A stretch of DNA of 64,000 nucleotides from Lucinisca nassula (GCA_963580285.1 OY757010.1:218321234-218385233), one strand, 5' to 3'; positions 53,240-63,214 are shown, numbered from the stretch's first letter. Made by a program: numbers and translations. Notes: generated by a model not told the origin, from the sequence alone.

Positions 53240-53780
53240 TAACTTTTGGGACTTTCTGTTATCTTCAGGAAAGCAAGAATTTTTCTCCTCAGGAGCAAAT
53301 TCTTTCCTTTAAGACTAAGACAACAAATATTCACAGATACTGAGAGAGACCAGAAATATTCTCTAGTGTCTGAAAATCCTAAAAATGTGTCAAAATAGAA
53401 TGGGAAATGATTTTAAATGCATTTTTAGGACAGACTGCAACATGTATTTTCAATTTAAAATCTTAAAGCACTCCAGTGAGTCAAGATAAGAAGATGATAT
53501 CATGTGGATAGTGAAAGATAAAAGGTAAAACATTTTAACCCCAGAACACTTCAAAGTGAAAAGGGGGCAGTAAGAAAAAAAGGAAGAATTAGACTTGAAG
53601 CTCTGTTTCCAGTATAGCAGTAGCTAAGCAATTTAGCCATCAAATCTTACGGACCCATTTTCAAAGACTGTATGTTTGGACGAAATGCTGATCATGAAAT
53701 ATTCAAGAAAGGCAGTTGCAAGTTACTGGTGACAATATGTGCACTGTACTGAAGAATAGTGACTTGACATCTAGCTTGAC
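53240..53780. other. No gene seen
   Basis: GGAGCAAATTCTTTCCTTTA at 53293 matches the hairpin arm at 14074-14140. ATTCAAGAAAGGCAGTTGCA at 53701 with GCACTGTACTG recalls S2 SINE sequence. Otherwise there is nothing to report. Confidence 0.45.
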
Positions 53781-53787
53781 AGGACCT

Positions 53788-53999
53788 TAACCCTTGACCT
53801 GCTGAATATTTTAATCTGCCACACCCACTACCGATTATCAACCAATCAGATTACTTGATGCAAATTATTGCAACAAATTCATAAACTGGATGGCAAACAA
53901 TGAAGATCCTGATCAGATGGCTTCTTCAGAAGCCATCTGATCTGGATCTTCATTGTTTGAAAGGTATGGCATATCCGGGCTCAGCAGGACAAGGGTTAA
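53788..53999. repeat. B-family MITE
   Basis: The ends are TTAACCCTTGACCTGCTGAA and CAGCAGGACAAGGGTTAA. The core stem is AGATGGCTTCTTCAGAAGCC then ATCTGATCTGG. Confidence 0.92.
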
Positions 54000-54109
54000 C
54001 AGTATCAGCTAGGTCATTCATCACATTAAACAGTCAATGTTCAACACTGGATCTGCTTCATGCATTCTTGGGTATCATGCAAATTGTTAGCCTGCAAGAC
54101 AACTCCTAC

Positions 54110-54250
54110 TTTTGCTAAAACAGAAGCCATCTGATCAAGGATCTACACAGTGAGTTTGTAAATTGAACAAATACATCACATCACATCAAGTTATTTGATT
54201 GGTCAATCGTGGTAAACATATTTATTCAGCAGGATTATAAGGGATAAAGC
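54110..54250. repeat. B-family MITE fragment
   Basis: AGAAGCCATCTGATCAAGGA, CATCAAGTTATTTGATTGGT and TATTTATTCAGCAGGATTAT correspond to the second half of an inverted B copy. Confidence 0.65.
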
Positions 54251-54379
54251 TCCAAGCAAAGCAGTATAGCAGAAAATATTCAGAATACTTTCCCTGTTTT
54301 TTTTTGTTTTGTTTTTTCAAAGAAAATTGTGCTTGACATTCCATGTGAATTGGCCAATTGCTGGCAGGTTAGATTCACA

Positions 54380-54672
54380 TGATTTTGTTTGATTTGAGGC
54401 TTAACGTCACTGTCAACACTGTATAGGTCATTTTGGAGGCCTTCCTTCCAGTTTTGTGGGACTTTTACCCAACATTGAGATGAAATGACATTTCAAGCAC
54501 TGTCGCCCAATGAAACCAATAGGGTTAACAAACATGGACGGTCTGACTCGCACCACTTTGCCTGGGCAGGCTTAGGTCCTCTAAGCGGTTTACCAGTACT
54601 CTTGTGCTTCAGCTCTGCGTGGAAGCAGCATGCAGCCCATCTATTCTTCAAGCCTGATGGGCGTGGGGGGGG
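54380..54672 (-). mobile_element. S1 SINE, minus strand
   Basis: TTGTTTGATTTGAGGCTTAA opens and CAAGCCTGATGGGCGTGGGG closes. CACATGA at 54375 and 54683 may be a short target duplication. Plus frames across it are SINE shadows. Confidence 0.85.
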
Positions 54673-54737
54673 GGCAGTGTTTCACATGAAAGTCAAGCCT
54701 GAATTTCTCTGAAAAATGAGAAAAAAAAACTATTCCT

Positions 54738-54910
54738 AATGATCCTAAGTATTGGGACAGATAGGGCTAAGCAAACAGTGTAGACCCTGATCAGACTGCT
54801 CCTGAAGTAGCAGTCTGATCTGGGTCTACACTGTTCGCCATTCCATCTGCACCATTTGGACTCCTTGTTGGATCATGAAAGGTGTCCGAATTTTTAGGAT
54901 TTTTACACTA
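54738..54910. repeat. C-family MITE, reference copy
   Basis: AATGATCCTAAGTATTGGGA with CAGATAGGGC, the core AGCAAACAGTGTAGACCCTG, stem CAGACTGCTCC / AGCAGTCTG, and then CATTCCATCTGCACCATTTG and GGTGTCCGAATTTTTAGGAT. It folds into one hairpin with side branches. Confidence 0.85.
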
Positions 54911-55568
54911 AACCCTAATAATTTGGACACCTGGTATTCCTCTCTGATAGCAGTTTGTAGGATTAATAGAAATATTTTATATGTACAATACACACATATT
55001 TGCTTCACTTCTTTATTAAATTTATGCATATAAAATTAAGAAAATAACCAAACATTCATGACTTATTTTCATTAATTGGGATTACCTGAATTTTAATAAA
55101 AATCTATAAAAGTATTGTGTTTGCCCCACTTCAAATAGCGTTTCATCCTGTTGGTGTATTGGATTTTGTGTATTGCTAGCCACATCCCCAAGTTGAAATG
55201 GTTTGGTCCAATAACAGCGGCAGTTCATTCACAGCAAAACAACTGTAAATCTTCGTGGAGGTGTGGGGAATCAAAGAAAAACCTGAAAATAGTGAAAATT
55301 GGATTATTTCGAAAAGTTTACTGCATTTGTTATAAACCGCAAACCTTTATATATAAATGCATCACATGTTTATTATTGCAGACAAATGTGTACCGGAATC
55401 AGAATTGTTACTGGTGACTGGTTACTGTAGAAGTTTAAAAGAGAAAGTAGAAAACTTTATATAGGAAATAAATGAAATAATGAAACAGATTTCCAAAGAA
55501 ATGCTAGAAGGTGTATATTTTATAAGCAAGTCCAAAGGAGTTATATGAAACTCGACAAAGAAAAAAAA

Positions 55569-55665
55569 ATGGAAATAATATTCAGAACTGGAATTTCTCC
55601 TTGGAATTTATTAATGATATACCTCCTAATTGGATTACTAGGATCAATTAATAGCCTTGATTTAG
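55569..55665 (+). CDS. Candidate first exon encoding a signal peptide
   Basis: ATG opens 32 codons plus one base, reading MEIIFRTGISPWNLLMIYLL then IGLLGSINSLDL, and stops at TTTAG|GTAAGTGCC, a strong phase-1 5' splice site. The hydrophobic core NLLMIYLLIGLLG followed by small and polar residues is a classical secretory signal with possible cleavage near SINS|LDL. Upstream, A-rich sequence (GACAAAGAAAAAAAA) offers a reasonable eukaryotic start context. It lies in one of the few repeat-poor stretches here (54910-55750). No second exon could be identified in the remaining 8 kb, so this may be a gene with long introns reaching past the window, or a coincidence. Confidence 0.4.
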
Positions 55666-55751
55666 GTAAGTGCCATATTGTCTAATTTGTGAACTGTTCG
55701 TTTGATTAGCTTGTTGAAGTTTTATGATTTTTAATATTATTGTCATCCATC

Positions 55752-56040
55752 ATGTGATTAAGTCTGTGAAATGAACACCCCACTTTATATAGAGAAAACT
55801 GGGGTGTACATACATAATTTTTCTTATTTTTGCTCCAAAACATAGGTTGTGGGTACTTGTTAGAACCGCCTCAATAAAACATAGGTTGTGGGTACTTGTT
55901 AGAACCGCCTCAGTGAGGCGGTCCTAACAAGCACCCACAACCTATATTTGCACTATCAGTAAGAAAAATATCACAGATTGACATCAGAAAATTAGGCATT
56001 TTGGAGATATGGAAAAATGCACTATTTTACACTGATGAAA
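55752..56040. repeat. G-family MITE with a 48-bp internal duplication
   Basis: AAGTCTGTGAAATGAACACC begins it. AACATAGGTTGTGGGTACTT then GTTAGAACCGCCTCA occurs twice in succession (55839 and 55877) before the returning arm GGTCCTAACAAGCACCCACA. Confidence 0.88.
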
Positions 56041-56154
56041 ATTTGAAGAGTTTATCAACTCTTCCTGATTACTTCTGTAACAGATGTGTTATGCTTATGC
56101 AAAAATGTTCTGCAAAGCTGAATACTTTTTCATAGCCAGACGCTAAATACAGAA

Positions 56155-56300
56155 CAAGTGTGTGTGTTTGAGTTTTACGTCCCAGTAACAGCTAAGGTCA
56201 TATGGAGACTTGACCTCGCTATAAAGACTCATCCGAAAATCTGGTGAAGCCCCGGTATTTGCGATGGTATACCATTGACTGCGCTATACATGAATATTGA
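56155..56300 (-). mobile_element. SINE 3' fragment with S2/S3-like body
   Basis: GTGTGTTTGAGTTTTACGTC with CCAGTAACAGCTAAGGTCAT and ATGGAGACTTGACCTCG resembles the S3 3' region (GTTTAACGTCGCTTTCAACA). The tRNA-like head is mostly lost. Confidence 0.5.
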
Positions 56301-56409
56301 GAAATGCTCTTCTCAGTGGGGTACAGTTTATAAAAAGGTCAAAATATAAAAGGTAAAAGGTCAGGCACAGTTTATTAATAAGTGTATGTCCAGTTGAATA
56401 TATTATAAT

Positions 56410-56625
56410 TACCGTAATGATCCAAAGTATTGGGACAGGCACTCAGGCGTGCAAACCCAGATCAGACTTCCTGAAGGAGCGGTTTGATTGTTCCTGAAGG
56501 AGCAGTTTGATCAGGGTCTACACTGTCTGCTGTTCATCGTCTGCACCTTTTGGAGTCCTTTTGGGATCATGAAACATATCTGTTAAAATGTTAGGAGAAT
56601 TACAGCAAGTCCTCAAGGATTTTTA
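56410..56625. repeat. C-family MITE with a partial hairpin duplication
   Basis: TAATGATCCAAAGTATTGGG opens it. TTCCTGAAGGAGC occurs twice in the core. GTCTGCACCTTTTGGAGTCC, TGTTAAAATGTTAGGAGAAT and AGTCCTCAAGG follow. Confidence 0.78.
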
Positions 56626-57560
56626 GGTAAGATACCTAACTGATTACAAGTATGTTGAGAGTTTTGGTGGCAGAAAAATTAACAGTGGCAAGTTGCAAAT
56701 TTGTTACCTGAAACTGTGTTTTGATTATTTTTTTTTTTTTCTCATAATATTTGCTGAAAAAAGAAGGAAAGAAAAAATGAAAAAGAAAATGGCATCTGGT
56801 TAGGCTTAGGGTCAATCTTTGCGGCTCATACTGGAACGCTCCTACTGGAACAACCATTTTTGCAGCGAAATATATCTTTTTGGTACTTGCTTTCCAACAT
56901 TGGTCAACCTTTAGCACAAGATGATGGAGCTCATCAGGTGCAGTTTGGCCAGCAAAACTGAGTGAAAGGCCAACAAACTATATCATTGTGCTGCTACTTA
57001 TAGGGTCTGTAAAGAACATTTAATGTTGATTTTTGTTCCAACAAATATTTAGCACTAGCGTTTTTCCTCCTCTCCATACCATATCTATCAATTAGTCGGC
57101 TATAAATCAGTATAAGGTATTGTTAAAATTAATTTACGATTAATTTAGGGTCAGTTCCCCTCCAATCAATTATGCCTTCAAACTAACAAAAGAATCAGTG
57201 CTGATCAACAAGGACCTTTGAAGTTAACAGCAGGCTTTGAAATGAATAAATCTTTTTTTTCACATCATAAATTTAAAACCAGTCAGGTAGTATGACTTTT
57301 TATATTCTAATAATTTATGGCCTATTAAACACATACAACTGTGTAAGCTCACGACTGACCCTGCTTGCGGATAATAATACAGCTAGACAGGGTACCCTAG
57401 ATATTTTAGACTGGGATGACAATCAGGGGAATGGATACACCTGGCAATTGCCTTTTTTTGTGTCTGTTTCACATTTGGGACGATTTTTGTTATTTGAATT
57501 GTTGTTATGAAATGCAGTAACTTTATTCACCAAATTTGCTGGCTCCCAGCTTGCACACTG
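56625..57560. other. No supported gene
   Basis: Includes a 72-codon plus frame (57292-57510) whose middle reads LTLLADNNTARQGTLDILDW. It has no splice-compatible neighbour in the phase expected from 55569-55665, so I do not call it. Poly-T tracts lie at 56730 and 57252. Confidence 0.4.
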
Positions 57561-57566
57561 TCAATA

Positions 57567-57636
57567 TTGGAAAAACAGGTAACCAGGCCCCCCTGACCTT
57601 GAAAGGTCAGGGGGGCCTGGTTACCTGTTTTTCCAA
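57567..57636. repeat. Perfect 34-bp palindrome with 2-base loop
   Basis: TTGGAAAAACAGGTAACCAG then GCCCCCCTGACCTT (57567-57600) is exactly mirrored at 57603-57636 around GA. It is GC-rich within an AT-rich background and would form a very stable cruciform or RNA hairpin. No related copy is seen. Confidence 0.97.
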
Positions 57637-57719
57637 CACTTATAATCTTCAGACTAGGAACCAGCAGATGATGCAAATAAGGTGAATAATGCTGAAGTCC
57701 CTGTGTGACTATCACTGCC

Positions 57720-58215
57720 TAGTCAGAAATCCAGGGAACTGTTAAAAAAATTTGTAGAAAACCGGGTTCTCACTTGGATTTTGAAAATTGGATAAAAAAT
57801 GTTGTCCCCAGGCATAGTTGGGAGTTTTAACGCATAGCGTTTATACGAAATCCAATAATGCACTATTAATAGACGGCACTAATTTTAGCAGCCTGTGACG
57901 TCATCAATTTCGGACAAACAAATGTGTACGAAATGCGTGTAAATGCATAATCTGACAGGTGAAACCATTATCGCTTTGCGTTTTTTCACTAATTTTTTCA
58001 TGTTCAGAGGTAAAAGTCCGTTTTGTGGTGTCCAGTAAATTTTTTGTTCGGTTTTACGGTCCTTTCAAAATTATTTGACTTATTTCCAGCTTGTGAGCGA
58101 AAACGGAGTACCCAGAGAAAAACTACTGTTCTTCCTCTCACATATGGTCTGAGCAAGACTTGAACCACTGTGTTGGTGGCTTAATGAGTCAGCGCTCTTA
58201 CAAGCCTGGATATTT
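57720..58215. other. No gene or clear repeat seen
   Basis: GCATAGTTGGGAGTTTTAAC, GACGTCATCAATTTCGGACA and neighbouring sequence appear unique. No frame stands out. Confidence 0.45.
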
Positions 58216-58238
58216 TTTTTTTTTTTCACATCTACAGA

Positions 58239-58370
58239 AATGATCCTAAGATTTCAGACAGTCCTGGTCTAAGCAAACAGTGCAGACCCGGTTCAGACTG
58301 CTTCTTCTCAGTCTAATCAGGATCTTCACTGTCTGTCATTTTATCTGCATCTTTTGGTCTTATCTGATGT
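58239..58370. repeat. C-family MITE, left part
   Basis: AATGATCCTAAGATTTCAGA, CTAAGCAAACAGTGCAGACC and a shortened stem lead to CATTTTATCTGCATCTTTTG. The right terminus is missing. Confidence 0.7.
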
Positions 58371-58407
58371 CAGATCTTATTTTTTCCCAGAAAATAGGAT
58401 TCAGCAT

Positions 58408-58718
58408 TTCATTTGTTTGTTTGTTTGTTTGTTTGAGGTTTAACGTCCGCGTCAACACTGTATATGTCGTTTTGGAGACGTTGCTTCCAACTTTGTGAGA
58501 CTTTTACCCGACATTGAAATGAAATGACATCTCAAGCTCTGTCGCCCAATGAAACCAATAGGGTTTATTAGCATGGAGGTCCGACTCGCATTGCTTTGCC
58601 TGGGCAGACTAAGATCCTCTAAGCGGTTTACCAGTAATCGTGTGCGGTCGGTTTCAGCTCAGCGTGGAAGCATTATGTAGCCCATCTATTTCTTCAATCT
58701 CAGAAGGGCGGGGCCGCA
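58408..58718 (-). mobile_element. S1 SINE, minus strand, full length
   Basis: CATTTGTTTGTTTGTTTGTT opens, GTTTAACGTCCGCGTCAACA follows and TCAGAAGGGCGGGGCCGC closes. CATTTCAT precedes (58404) and GCATTTCATGCAAA follows, suggesting the short duplication CATTTCAT. Confidence 0.9.
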
Positions 58719-58814
58719 TTTCATGCAAATTTGTTTGGATCTGAGAAAAGTAAGGATGGGTTTTCTTCATTGTTTTCTTCTAAAAAAACTGTTGTTGCTG
58801 TTTTTTGGGTTTGT

Positions 58815-58865
58815 TTTGTGGACCCTATAGCAGGAGTCTGATCTGGGTCCACACTGTTTTCCAGG
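58815..58865. repeat. GATC-type core hairpin remnant
   Basis: GTGGACCCTATAGCAGGAGT then CTGATCTGGGTCCACACTGT retains one full and one partial arm. Confidence 0.5.
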
Positions 58866-58974
58866 ATGAAAAAAAAAAACAGTTTTAAAAAGTTTGCAAT
58901 GCGATCAACAGACAACATAAGAAGATGACATTTTCAGGTGTAGTTTTCTCGGCATTTTAGGAGTGTACAGTTTT

Positions 58975-59300
58975 CTGGGCCAGACTAGCTAGTTTCGGCC
59001 ATTTTCGTGAATTAAGTCCGTGAAATGAACACCTCCATAATCCACACTTTATAAACACAGAAAACAATGCAGAGTTTACAGGGGTATTCAATATTATCCT
59101 TATTTCTGCTCCAAGCCATAGGTTTTGGGTACTCGTTAGATTCGCCTCTATGAGGCGGTTCTACCGAGTACCTACAACCTATATGTGACGAATAAATAAG
59201 ACCTGTATCACAAATTTTCATCTGAAAATTAACCATTTTGGATATGAAAGAATACACCTGTGTTAAATGTTTGTCCGAAAGTCATCACGTGACCGCGTGG
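58975..59300. repeat. G-family MITE with flanking spacer sequence
   Basis: TTTTCTGGGCCAGACTAGCT with AGTTTCGGCC, as in the palindrome spacer at 35780, directly precedes AAGTCCGTGAAATGAACACC. The hairpin GGTTTTGGGTACTCGTTAGA / TTCTACCGAGTACCTACAAC follows. The end carries AAAGTCATCACGTGAC. Confidence 0.82.
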
Positions 59301-59389
59301 TGCTATTTAAAGATATCGGTTTTTCCTTTTCATGACGTAGGCAGCCTGGCAATTTGTATAAACGCTATTGCATTCTGGTGGACTCTTCC

Positions 59390-59550
59390 ATTGATATAAG
59401 TTGAACAAGTCCATGTCATATGAGGGGCACCAGGCCTATTTTTTCATTTTTATTCTATTTTTGATGGAAAATTCTGTTAGCAAATAGTGCAGGCCCTGAT
59501 CAAGACGGCGTGCACTATTTGCCAAGGAACCCCTTTAGGAATGGGTTAGA
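59390..59550. repeat. A-related MITE fragment
   Basis: AACAAGTCCATGTCATATGA, CACCAGGCCTATTTTTTCAT, GCAAATAGTGCAGGCCCTGA and GTGCACTATTTGCC are present, ending near AGGAATGGGTTAGA. It is collinear with 19205-19365. Confidence 0.65.
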
Positions 59551-59669
59551 GTCAGAAAAGTTGGAGTAAATTACTCCAAATTTGGATTAATGAGTCCTCT
59601 GGAAAAAAAGCCACGAAGAGGTCAGAGAGTTATCTATAAAATCTGAACTGGAATCTGGTGCTGGGTTTA

Positions 59670-59737
59670 GCAAACAGTGTAGACCGAGCATCAGATGCCA
59701 CAAACTGCAGCATCTTATCAGGGTCTACACTGTCCAG
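59670..59737. repeat. GATC-type core hairpin
   Basis: AGCAAACAGTGTAGACCGAG with CATCAGATGC returns as GCATCTTATCAGGGTCTACA. The following AACTGCATCTGAAAATTGTT then GTCTGTTTATG resembles 40240 and 33310, suggesting a longer unclassified element. Confidence 0.6.
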
Positions 59738-59817
59738 TATTTATTTGATTTGGAAAAACTGCATCTGAAAATTGTTGTCTGTTTATGTTGTCTGCTGCAT
59801 CTTCTGGCAAACCTTTT

Positions 59818-59987
59818 TAACCCTTATCTTGCTGAATATTCATCTAAGCCACACCCATTTCTGTCTATCAACCAATCAAATTACTTGATGTAATTTATTG
59901 CTACAAATTCTAAAACTGAATGCCAAACAGTGTAGATCCTGATCAGATGGCTTCTTCGTTTGTCGTGAACAGCAAGATAAGGGTTAA
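59818..59987. repeat. B-family MITE lacking one hairpin arm
   Basis: The ends are TTAACCCTTATCTTGCTGAA and CAGCAAGATAAGGGTTAA. The core stops at AGATGGCTTCTTCG and joins TTTGTCGTGAACAG, so the second arm is lost. Confidence 0.88.
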
Positions 59988-60112
59988 ACATATTTTTGCA
60001 TACAACAAAGCATGGTCATAGGAAGACATTTTGCATTTGACCATGATTTTGTTGATATGATAACAGATTTGGTGGTCAGGTCAAGTTTTTCAAAGCATAA
60101 TGTTAGATATTA

Positions 60113-60493
60113 ACCCATATTGTACTCACGGGAAACCCAAAAACGGGTAATTGGCAAACAGTGTAGGCCCAGATCTGATCAGGGCCTACACTGTTTGCAA
60201 AAAATCCAGCCATTTTCCAAACAGATTTTGAAGAAATCACAACCTGCCACCCCTTAATTTTGAAAGGGACTCCTGCTGTATATAAGGTCAGGATTTGTTT
60301 GTTTGTTTTATTTGAGGTTTAACGTCCCCGTCAACACTGTAAAGGTCATTTTGGAGACATTGCTTCCAATTTTGTGGGACTTTTACCCGACATTGAGATG
60401 AAATGACATCTCAAGCCCTGTCGCCTAATGAAACCAAAAGGGTTTATTAGCATGGACGGTCAGGAAGATTCCATTTGGTACAAAAAGGGTTAA
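60113..60493. mobile_element. A-family MITE split by an S1 SINE
   Basis: The left end AACCCATATTGTACTCACGG and right end TTTGGTACAAAAAGGGTTAA bracket the core GCCCAGATCTGATCAGGGCC. Sequence CAACCTGCCACCCCTTAATT leads to the SINE. Confidence 0.88.
60294..60457 (-). mobile_element. 5'-truncated S1 SINE nested in A
   Basis: TTTGTTTGTTTGTTTTATTT opens and TTTATTAGCATGGAC ends it, about half a SINE. GGTCAGGA occurs at 60286-60293 and 60458-60465, an 8-bp target-site duplication. Confidence 0.9.
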
Positions 60494-60572
60494 TCTCATT
60501 AATGTAAGTGGTCATGTGAATTCAACTTTTTATTTGCAAGAGCTACTCACTTCTTTTCAGAAACAGTATAGT

Positions 60573-60760
60573 AACCCCTTTTCCTGCTGAATATTTCAAT
60601 TTACTACACTCCTCCCCAATATTCAGCCAGTTGTGTTGCATGATTTCAAATTTTACCATGGATTCAGAAGCAGGATGGAAAACAGTATAGATCCTGATCA
60701 GCTTGGAAGCCAGCTGATCTGGATCTACACTGCTTAAAAAAAGAATATGGAAGGGTTAAA
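60573..60760. repeat. B2 MITE, reference copy
   Basis: TAACCCCTTTTCCTGCTGAA at the left and GAATATGGAAGGGTTAAA at the right. CTACACTCCTCCCCAATATT, ACCATGGATTCAGAAGCAGG and the core CAGTATAGATCCTGATCAGC / GCTGATCTGGATCTACACTG are present. Confidence 0.82.
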
Positions 60761-60837
60761 ATGTGTTTACTAGCGGCATTGTACCACAGTGGTACTCTCC
60801 GGTATAGTGGGCCTATGAAAACGTATCATTAGGAATT

Positions 60838-61245
60838 TACAGTAAAATTCCTATATTAAGACCACCTTTGGGACTGTTCAAAAGTGGTCTTTAGGACCAC
60901 TTTTGAACAGTCCCAAAGGTGGTCAATGACCAGAGGACAATGTATGCAGAAAAGACAAATAAAGAATAACTGCAACCTACTAAACAAGCTTCTAACAGCA
61001 AATTTACTCTTGCTGTTCACGACAACCCCTATCTTTGGAAACAGTGTAGATCCAGATCAGGTGGCTTCTGAAGAAGCCACCTGATCAGGATCTACACTGT
61101 TTGGCATTCAGTTTATGAATTTGTAGCAATAAATTACATCAAGTAATTTGATTGGTTGATAGACAGAAATGGGTGTGGCTAAACTGAATATTCAGCAAGA
61201 TAAGGGTTAATTTTAGGTGGTTTTAATAGCGCAATTTTACTGTAT
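60838..61245. mobile_element. D-family MITE split by a B MITE
   Basis: TACAGTAAAATTCCTATATT and the hairpin GGACTGTTCAAAAGTGGTCT with its mirror form the left part. TTTTAGGTGGTTTTAATAGC and CAATTTTACTGTA form the right end beyond the B insertion. Confidence 0.82.
61006..61210. repeat. B-family MITE nested in D
   Basis: CTCTTGCTGTTCACGACAAC at the left (the terminal bases are eroded) and CAGCAAGATAAGGGTTAA at the right. The core stem GATCAGGTGGCTTCT / AGAAGCCACCTGATC carries a matched change on both arms (GGTGG / CCACC instead of GATGG / CCATC), so pairing is kept. Confidence 0.9.
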
Positions 61246-61760
61246 ATTTCTAATATTCTACTAAAATAAACATTAGCACACCTCCCAAAGTAAATGCAGT
61301 ATTGATATTTAAATCACTCTTCAGCCTAAAACAGGTTAAAAGAATAAAAATATGCAGAAATTAATCCCATCAAAAGAAATTTAACCAATCTGTTTAAATA
61401 TTTGATCGCTTTTTGCTTTAATATCACTGTGACCAGAATAATAATGTGTTTTGATAAAAGAGCATTAATTTACTGTAAAGCTTAACCTAAGTGGGATTAA
61501 ATAAACCTTTAAATCTACCGAAGTTGCTGATTTCAAACAACACTTAAAAGATCTCTAACAACACGGTCTTTATTGTGTTCAGTTACACATGAAAGCAAAG
61601 AGAGAAAAATAAAAAAGAATTTCTGTCATCATTATTTCATTTTTTGTATGAAGTCCAGGTAACGTTTTAAATAAACAAAAAAAAACTGAATGGACAGCAG
61701 AGGCCACCCGCATTTCACACCAGGAATTTTCATTTCAGACAAGTTACAACCCTTTGTGTA
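61245..61760. other. No gene or clear repeat seen
   Basis: AT-rich sequence with no recognisable frame. Confidence 0.5.
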
Positions 61761-61764
61761 CCGA

Positions 61765-61995
61765 ATGGAAGAAATATATGGGCTGCATGATGCTTCCACG
61801 CAGAGCTGAATCCGACCCACACACGAGTACTGGTAAACCGCTTAGAGGATCCAAGCCTGTTGGACCGTCCATGCTTATAAACCCTATTGGTTTCATTGGG
61901 CGACAGGGCTTGAGATGTCATTTAATCTCATTGTCAGGTAAAAGTCCCACAAAATTGGAAGCAACGTCTCCAATTTATAGTGTTGACAAACAAAC
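61765..61995 (+). mobile_element. S1 SINE, plus strand, internally deleted
   Basis: TGGAAGAAATATATGGGCTG to CCAAGCCTGTTGGACCGTCC misses the CAGGCAAAGCGGTGCGAG segment. The 3' part jumps from ACGTCTCCAATTTATAGTGT to TGACAAACAAACAAAC. Confidence 0.85.
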
Positions 61996-62163
61996 AAACT
62001 GAATGGAATCTTCCCCCTTATATACATTGTATACTGTGAGTAGTTAGGGTGTCAAGTTCAGTCATTTATTTCTGCAATCAGTAATGGCTCTTTTCTGAAC
62101 TGTCAGCTGACAGTGTAACCAGTGGGTTATGGATTTGATCAGTATGATATTATCATGAAACAT

Positions 62164-62505
62164 GTTCTAACCCATTTTGTACCGGAAACCCTAAAATGGG
62201 TAATTGGCAAACAGTGCAGGCCCAGATCAGGCATTTTGTACCAGAAACCCTAAAGGGTAATTGGCAAACAGTGCAGGCCCAGAGCAGAGTGAGCAGACAC
62301 TGCAGAATGTGACATCTGATCAGGGCCTACACTGATTGCAAAAAGTTATTTTTAGAAACATATTAATTTTAGTATTGAAATTTTCAGATTTTTTTTTTTA
62401 AAATAAATTTTGAAGAAAGCACAACATGACACCCCTAAATTTTGAAATGGACTAGTGCTATATATTAAGATGGAAGATTCTATTTAGTACAAAATGTTCT
62501 AATGG
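62164..62505. repeat. A-family MITE with a duplicated left part
   Basis: CATTTTGTACCGGAAACCCT to AACAGTGCAGGCCCAGA occurs twice in succession (62171 and 62233). Then come GACATCTGATCAGGGCCTAC, AATTTTGAAGAAAGCACAAC and TTTAGTACAAAATGTTCTAA as the right end. Confidence 0.82.
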
Positions 62506-62619
62506 TCATTCAAGAAAGGCAGTTGCCACTTATTCTGGGCACTGTACAAGCCAAGCCTAGGAAAAGTGCCAGAGCCACATGATTTTTATAGTATTGACTG
62601 GGCTGTACAACTGTGAGTC

Positions 62620-63130
62620 TTAAATACTCTGTTTAGACGACGCTTTTACTGCGCATTTGTTCCGAAGTAGATGCGCACTATCCGTTTACATGAACCTCTT
62701 TCATTCGATGGGAATTTTTATATCGCTGCAACTTAATCCACCTCAAGACCTAGTAGCAGATTCGCATTAAATTTTCCCTCACTTTAAATTGTCCGTCTAA
62801 ACAGCTGCAGCGCATCAGAAGCACAGTAAAGTTTTAAGTAGAATGGACTCATTACACTAACACATGTAAAAGCAAAACCAAAAAAACCTTTCTCTTTAAT
62901 TTTGATAATCCGACAGTAAACAACTGAACATTAATGAAATTAAAAACACAAAAGCAAGTCTCTGAGTCCGCAGAATTCTTTGGAACTTTTCACGACTCAA
63001 ATCATGACTTTTTAGTAGCCCCTGAACTCGATTTTTCTGCTTCCTTCTGCCACGCAGTCGTGTAAACAGACTATTAGAAAAGCACTGCATACCATAAATA
63101 ACTTCAAAATCATTTAAATGGCACACTTTA
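62620..63130. other. No supported gene
   Basis: CTGTTTAGACG (62631) and CGTCTAAACAG (62792) form short inverted ends around unclassified sequence. A 76-codon minus frame (62896-63126) with LRGRRKQKNRVQGLL has no assignable family. Confidence 0.35.
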
Positions 63131-63164
63131 ATACATGTAAATTATCCTGCTGAACACAGCAACC

Positions 63165-63200
63165 CCTATGTAGATCCAGATCTCAGGATCTACATTGTAA
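63165..63200. repeat. Minimal GATC-type core hairpin
   Basis: TGTAGATCCAGATC directly joins TCAGGATCTACA with little loop. CTGCTGAACACAGCAACCCC precedes, as in inverted B copies. Confidence 0.6.
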
Positions 63201-63214
63201 CTGTCATGCAAATT

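Noticed and set aside
57292..57510. Second exon of a secreted protein
   Set aside because: It was tempting after the signal-peptide exon at 55569, but no acceptor gives the required phase and the frame shows no known domain.
62896..63126. Transposase remnant on the minus strand
   Set aside because: The basic LRGRRKQKNR stretch vaguely recalls transposase N-termini, but no catalytic motif or collinear match can be seen.
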